23,945 bases of DNA from CAZJYC01 sp964550165 (GTDB lineage: Bacteria > Acidobacteriota > Aminicenantia > Aminicenantales > Aminicenantaceae). Shown piece after piece: positions 22,065 through 23,945 of this stretch (within the stretch, counting starts at the first letter, position 1; each line of letters opens with the position of its first letter). Made by a program: the position numbers and the translations under genes. Location of the stretch: positions 1 to 23,945 of the forward strand of contig CAZJYC010000039.1 of the NCBI GenBank assembly GCA_964550165.1. The letters run 5' to 3'. The notes beneath the pieces are model-generated. The model saw only the letters and a list, made by a program, of their open reading frames with translations, ran no database searches and was not told where the DNA came from.

Positions 22065-23572
22065 AGATCGGCTTTGATAATGAGAAATATTTGAGAGATC
22101 AGACTTCAGCCATCCTGGAAAAAATGAAGCTGTTCAACAACAGGCTTTACCTTGAATTCGGCGGGAAGCTTCTTTTTGATTATCATGCGGCCCGGGTCTT
22201 GCCCGGGTTTGATCCCAACGTCAAAATGAGACTCCTCAGCCAGCTCAAGGATAAAGCCGATATTTTGCTGTGCATTTATGCCGGCGATATCGAAAGGAAA
22301 AAGCTGAGAGCTGATTTTGGCATCACTTACGACGTCGATGCGCTCAAGCTGATTGACGATTTGAGGGACTGGGGCCTTGATATTCTCGGGGTGGTCATTA
22401 CCCGTTTTGCGGACCAGCCGGCAGCCAGGATTTTCAAGAACAGGCTCGAGAGGCAGAATATAAAAGTCTATACCCATAGTTACACAAAGGGATATCCCAC
22501 AGACATCGACGTTATCGTCAGCGAAGACGGCTACGGAGCTAATGAATACATCGCCACGGAAAAACCCCTGATCATCGTCACAGGCCCGGGTCCGGGGAGC
22601 GGCAAACTGGCGACCTGCCTCTCTCAGCTCTATCACGATCATAAACGGGGCGTGAAATCCGGATACGCCAAATTCGAGACTTTCCCCATCTGGGATTTGC
22701 CTTTAAAGCATCCGGTCAACGCGGCCTATGAAGCGGCCACGGCGGACATCGGAGATTTTAACCTCATCGACCCTTTTCATCTGGAGGCCTACGGCAAGAC
22801 AGCCTTAAACTATAACCGTGATGTCGAGATTTTCCCCGTTTTAAGGCGGATTTTGGAGAGGGTGACAGGTACGGAATCCGTCTACAAGTCTCCGACAGAT
22901 ATGGGAGTGAATCGAGCAAGCTCTGGTATCGTCGATCCGGAAGCCGTGATCGAAGCCGCCAAACAGGAGATTATCCGCCGGTATTTTCGGTATTCCTGCG
23001 AGCATGCCATGGGGTTTGTGGAGAGGGATACTGTTCAGAGGGCGGAACTTCTGATGGAAGAGCTGAATCTCAAGCCAGAGGACCGGAGAGTGGTCGAACC
23101 GGCAAGACTTGCGGCTCAGGAAGCAAAAGAACAGAAAAAAGGAAACAAGGGGATTTTTTGCGGGGCTGCCGTCGAGTTGAGGGATGGGACGATTGTGACC
23201 GGAAAAAACTCACCTCTTCTTCACGCTGTGTCCAGCCTTGTCCTGAACACCTTAAAAAAATTGGCGGGAATCCCCGATGAGATTCATCTTCTGTCACCGA
23301 ACATCATCGAGTCGATATCGAACCTCAAAGAGAATATCCTGCGGTCGAAATCCATCAGCCTGGATCTGGAAGAGACCCTGATCAGCATCAGCATCAGCGC
23401 CACAACAAATCCTGCCGCACAGCTTGCCCTGAAAAGGTTAAAGGAGCTGGAGGGCTGTGAAGTTCATCTGACTCACATTCCCACGCCAGGGGATGAGGCT
23501 GGGTTGAAAAGGCTGGGCGTTAACCTCACCAGCGAACCCAATTTTTCGACCAGGAATCTGTTTGCCTCCTGA
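22055..23572 (+). CDS. UPF0371/DUF1846 family protein
   Basis: This 505-residue protein matches the DUF1846 (UPF0371) family in length and landmarks: an N-terminal IGFDNEKYLRDQTSAILE, EFGGKLLFDYHAARVLPGFD near 35-54, and KADILLCIYAGDIERKK. It also has a glycine-rich, P-loop-like TGPGPGSGKLATCLSQLYHD near 176-195 and later VNRASSGIVD. The family is widespread and structurally known, but its function is not established; the glycine-rich loop suggests nucleotide binding (inference). The start is certain: GGAGGA lies nine bases before the ATG. It stands alone, divergent from the polysaccharide operon, so a link to that pathway is not shown. Confidence 0.9.
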   Translation: MAAKIGFDNEKYLRDQTSAILEKMKLFNNRLYLEFGGKLLFDYHAARVLPGFDPNVKMRLLSQLKDKADILLCIYAGDIERKKLRADFGITYDVDALKLIDDLRDWGLDILGVVITRFADQPAARIFKNRLERQNIKVYTHSYTKGYPTDIDVIVSEDGYGANEYIATEKPLIIVTGPGPGSGKLATCLSQLYHDHKRGVKSGYAKFETFPIWDLPLKHPVNAAYEAATADIGDFNLIDPFHLEAYGKTALNYNRDVEIFPVLRRILERVTGTESVYKSPTDMGVNRASSGIVDPEAVIEAAKQEIIRRYFRYSCEHAMGFVERDTVQRAELLMEELNLKPEDRRVVEPARLAAQEAKEQKKGNKGIFCGAAVELRDGTIVTGKNSPLLHAVSSLVLNTLKKLAGIPDEIHLLSPNIIESISNLKENILRSKSISLDLEETLISISISATTNPAAQLALKRLKELEGCEVHLTHIPTPGDEAGLKRLGVNLTSEPNFSTRNLFAS

Positions 23573-23582
23573 AGAAGAGCTA

Positions 23583-23718
23583 AGCGATATTTTTTGTTTC
23601 CCCTTTTGGAATGGGTGGCGAAGAGGGCCTGGAGAGGGGTCCTCCTTTCTTGGCCTGCTCCCTTTTTTATTTCTTGGCCCTTGGTTAGGCCCTCTTCATC
23701 CTCAAAACAAATTTCGCT
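23583..23718. repeat. Imperfect 136-base palindrome after UPF0371
   Basis: Perfect 11-base arms GAAGAGGGCCT (23620-23630) and AGGCCCTCTTC (23687-23697) are nested inside looser outer arms, AGCGATATTTTTTGTTT (23583-23599) versus AAACAAATTTCGCT (23705-23718). Both ends therefore read AGCGA/TCGCT. It starts 11 bases after the UPF0371 stop. It could be a strong transcription-termination structure or a small MITE-like non-autonomous element. No target-site duplication is obvious. Confidence 0.45.
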
Positions 23719-23740
23719 ATTAAAATAATGTCAATAGACC

Positions 23741-23905
23741 AAAGGCGCAATAGCCTTTCAAGGTGGATTTCATGATGAATTTTATCTTTTTCCGTTCACC
23801 TCAAAAGGTGACGAGGGGGCATATGGCCTTTGGGCGCAGAAAATGAGGAAGAATCATTTTTCCGTGAAGGCATATGATGATAAAACCCAGCTCTAAAAGT
23901 GCTGG
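23741..23905. other. Cluster of four stem-loops in non-coding DNA (candidate structured RNA)
   Basis: Successive inverted repeats are: AAAGGC/GCCTTT (23741-23758); TCACCT/AGGTGA (23796-23811); and a nested structure with outer arms CATATGGCCTT (23820-23830) and AAGGCATATG (23867-23876) around inner arms AAAATGA (23840-23846) and TCATTTT (23854-23860). The last is CCAGC/GCTGG (23887-23905), extendable with one bulge by AAAC/GTTT. No coding frame explains the region. It could be a cis-regulatory leader for a gene beyond the window edge or an independent small RNA. Confidence 0.35.
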
Positions 23906-23945
23906 TTTCCATCCCTCCTCGCCAAAGACCCTCCCACCCACCACC

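Noticed and set aside
22106..22642. 178-codon antisense frame inside UPF0371
   Set aside because: Fully antisense to a conserved gene with a strong ribosome binding site; no recognisable motif.
23881..23945. Bases resembling pieces of CRISPR repeats (GTTTCCATCCC on plus; TTTTAGAGCTG on minus)
   Set aside because: No second copy or regular spacing within the window and no cas gene; short chance matches in a hairpin-rich region.

Overview
The window is about 24 kb of bacterial chromosome carrying most of a Wzx/Wzy-type surface or exo-polysaccharide locus, with a small putative c-di-nucleotide signalling cassette at its left end. A Gram-negative (diderm) cell is indicated by a lipoprotein-type Wza-like export protein with an outer-membrane-style C-terminal helix, two ADP-heptose-type (GT9) glycosyltransferases, and a polyprenyl-phosphate sugar-1-phosphate transferase. 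Base composition is moderate and no rRNA or tRNA is present. The gene mix (paired HD-GYP proteins, ExeA-like ATPase, AMIN-Wza fusion, UPF0371) fits an environmental anaerobe such as Aminicenantes, Acidobacteriota or a deltaproteobacterium-like lineage. That placement is a guess, not something the sequence proves.

Layout. Positions 1-466 hold a short degenerate-looking coding remnant on the minus strand and a promoter region. On the plus strand follow a stand-alone HD-GYP gene (467-1474) with its own terminator, then a likely operon with a good sigma70-type promoter (1718-1746): ExeA-like AAA ATPase, second HD-GYP paralogue, WbqC-family protein, PIG-L deacetylase, DegT-family aminotransferase and WecA/TagO-type initiating transferase (1782-7182). 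Around 7150-7384 lies a GC-rich, repeat-like convergent junction.

On the minus strand a long, tightly packed operon runs from 21463 down to about 7627 and possibly 7385. Its order in transcription is Wza-like export lipoprotein with an AMIN domain, Wzc-like co-polymerase/BY-kinase, Wzy/ligase-type membrane protein, Wzx flippase, CgeB-like glycosyltransferase, two GT4 enzymes, a zinc-ribbon methyltransferase, two GT9 enzymes and a third GT4. It may end with a previously unannotatable 56-residue two-helix membrane protein. The promoter upstream of it is near consensus (TTGACT, 18 bases, TATAAT).

To the right, 21464-22054 is mostly non-coding and may contain an 80-residue minus-strand gene. UPF0371/DUF1846 (22055-23572) follows with a strong Shine-Dalgarno. 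The last 370 bases are non-coding and unusually rich in nested inverted repeats.

How it works together (inference from families): WecA loads a sugar phosphate onto undecaprenyl phosphate. GT4, GT9 and CgeB-like enzymes extend the unit. PIG-L, DegT, WbqC and the methyltransferase decorate or supply modified sugars. Wzx flips and Wzy polymerises the unit, and Wzc/Wza control length and export across the envelope. The HD-GYP proteins and ATPase could tie production to cyclic dinucleotide level. No nucleotide-sugar dehydratase or epimerase is in the window, so precursors must come from elsewhere.
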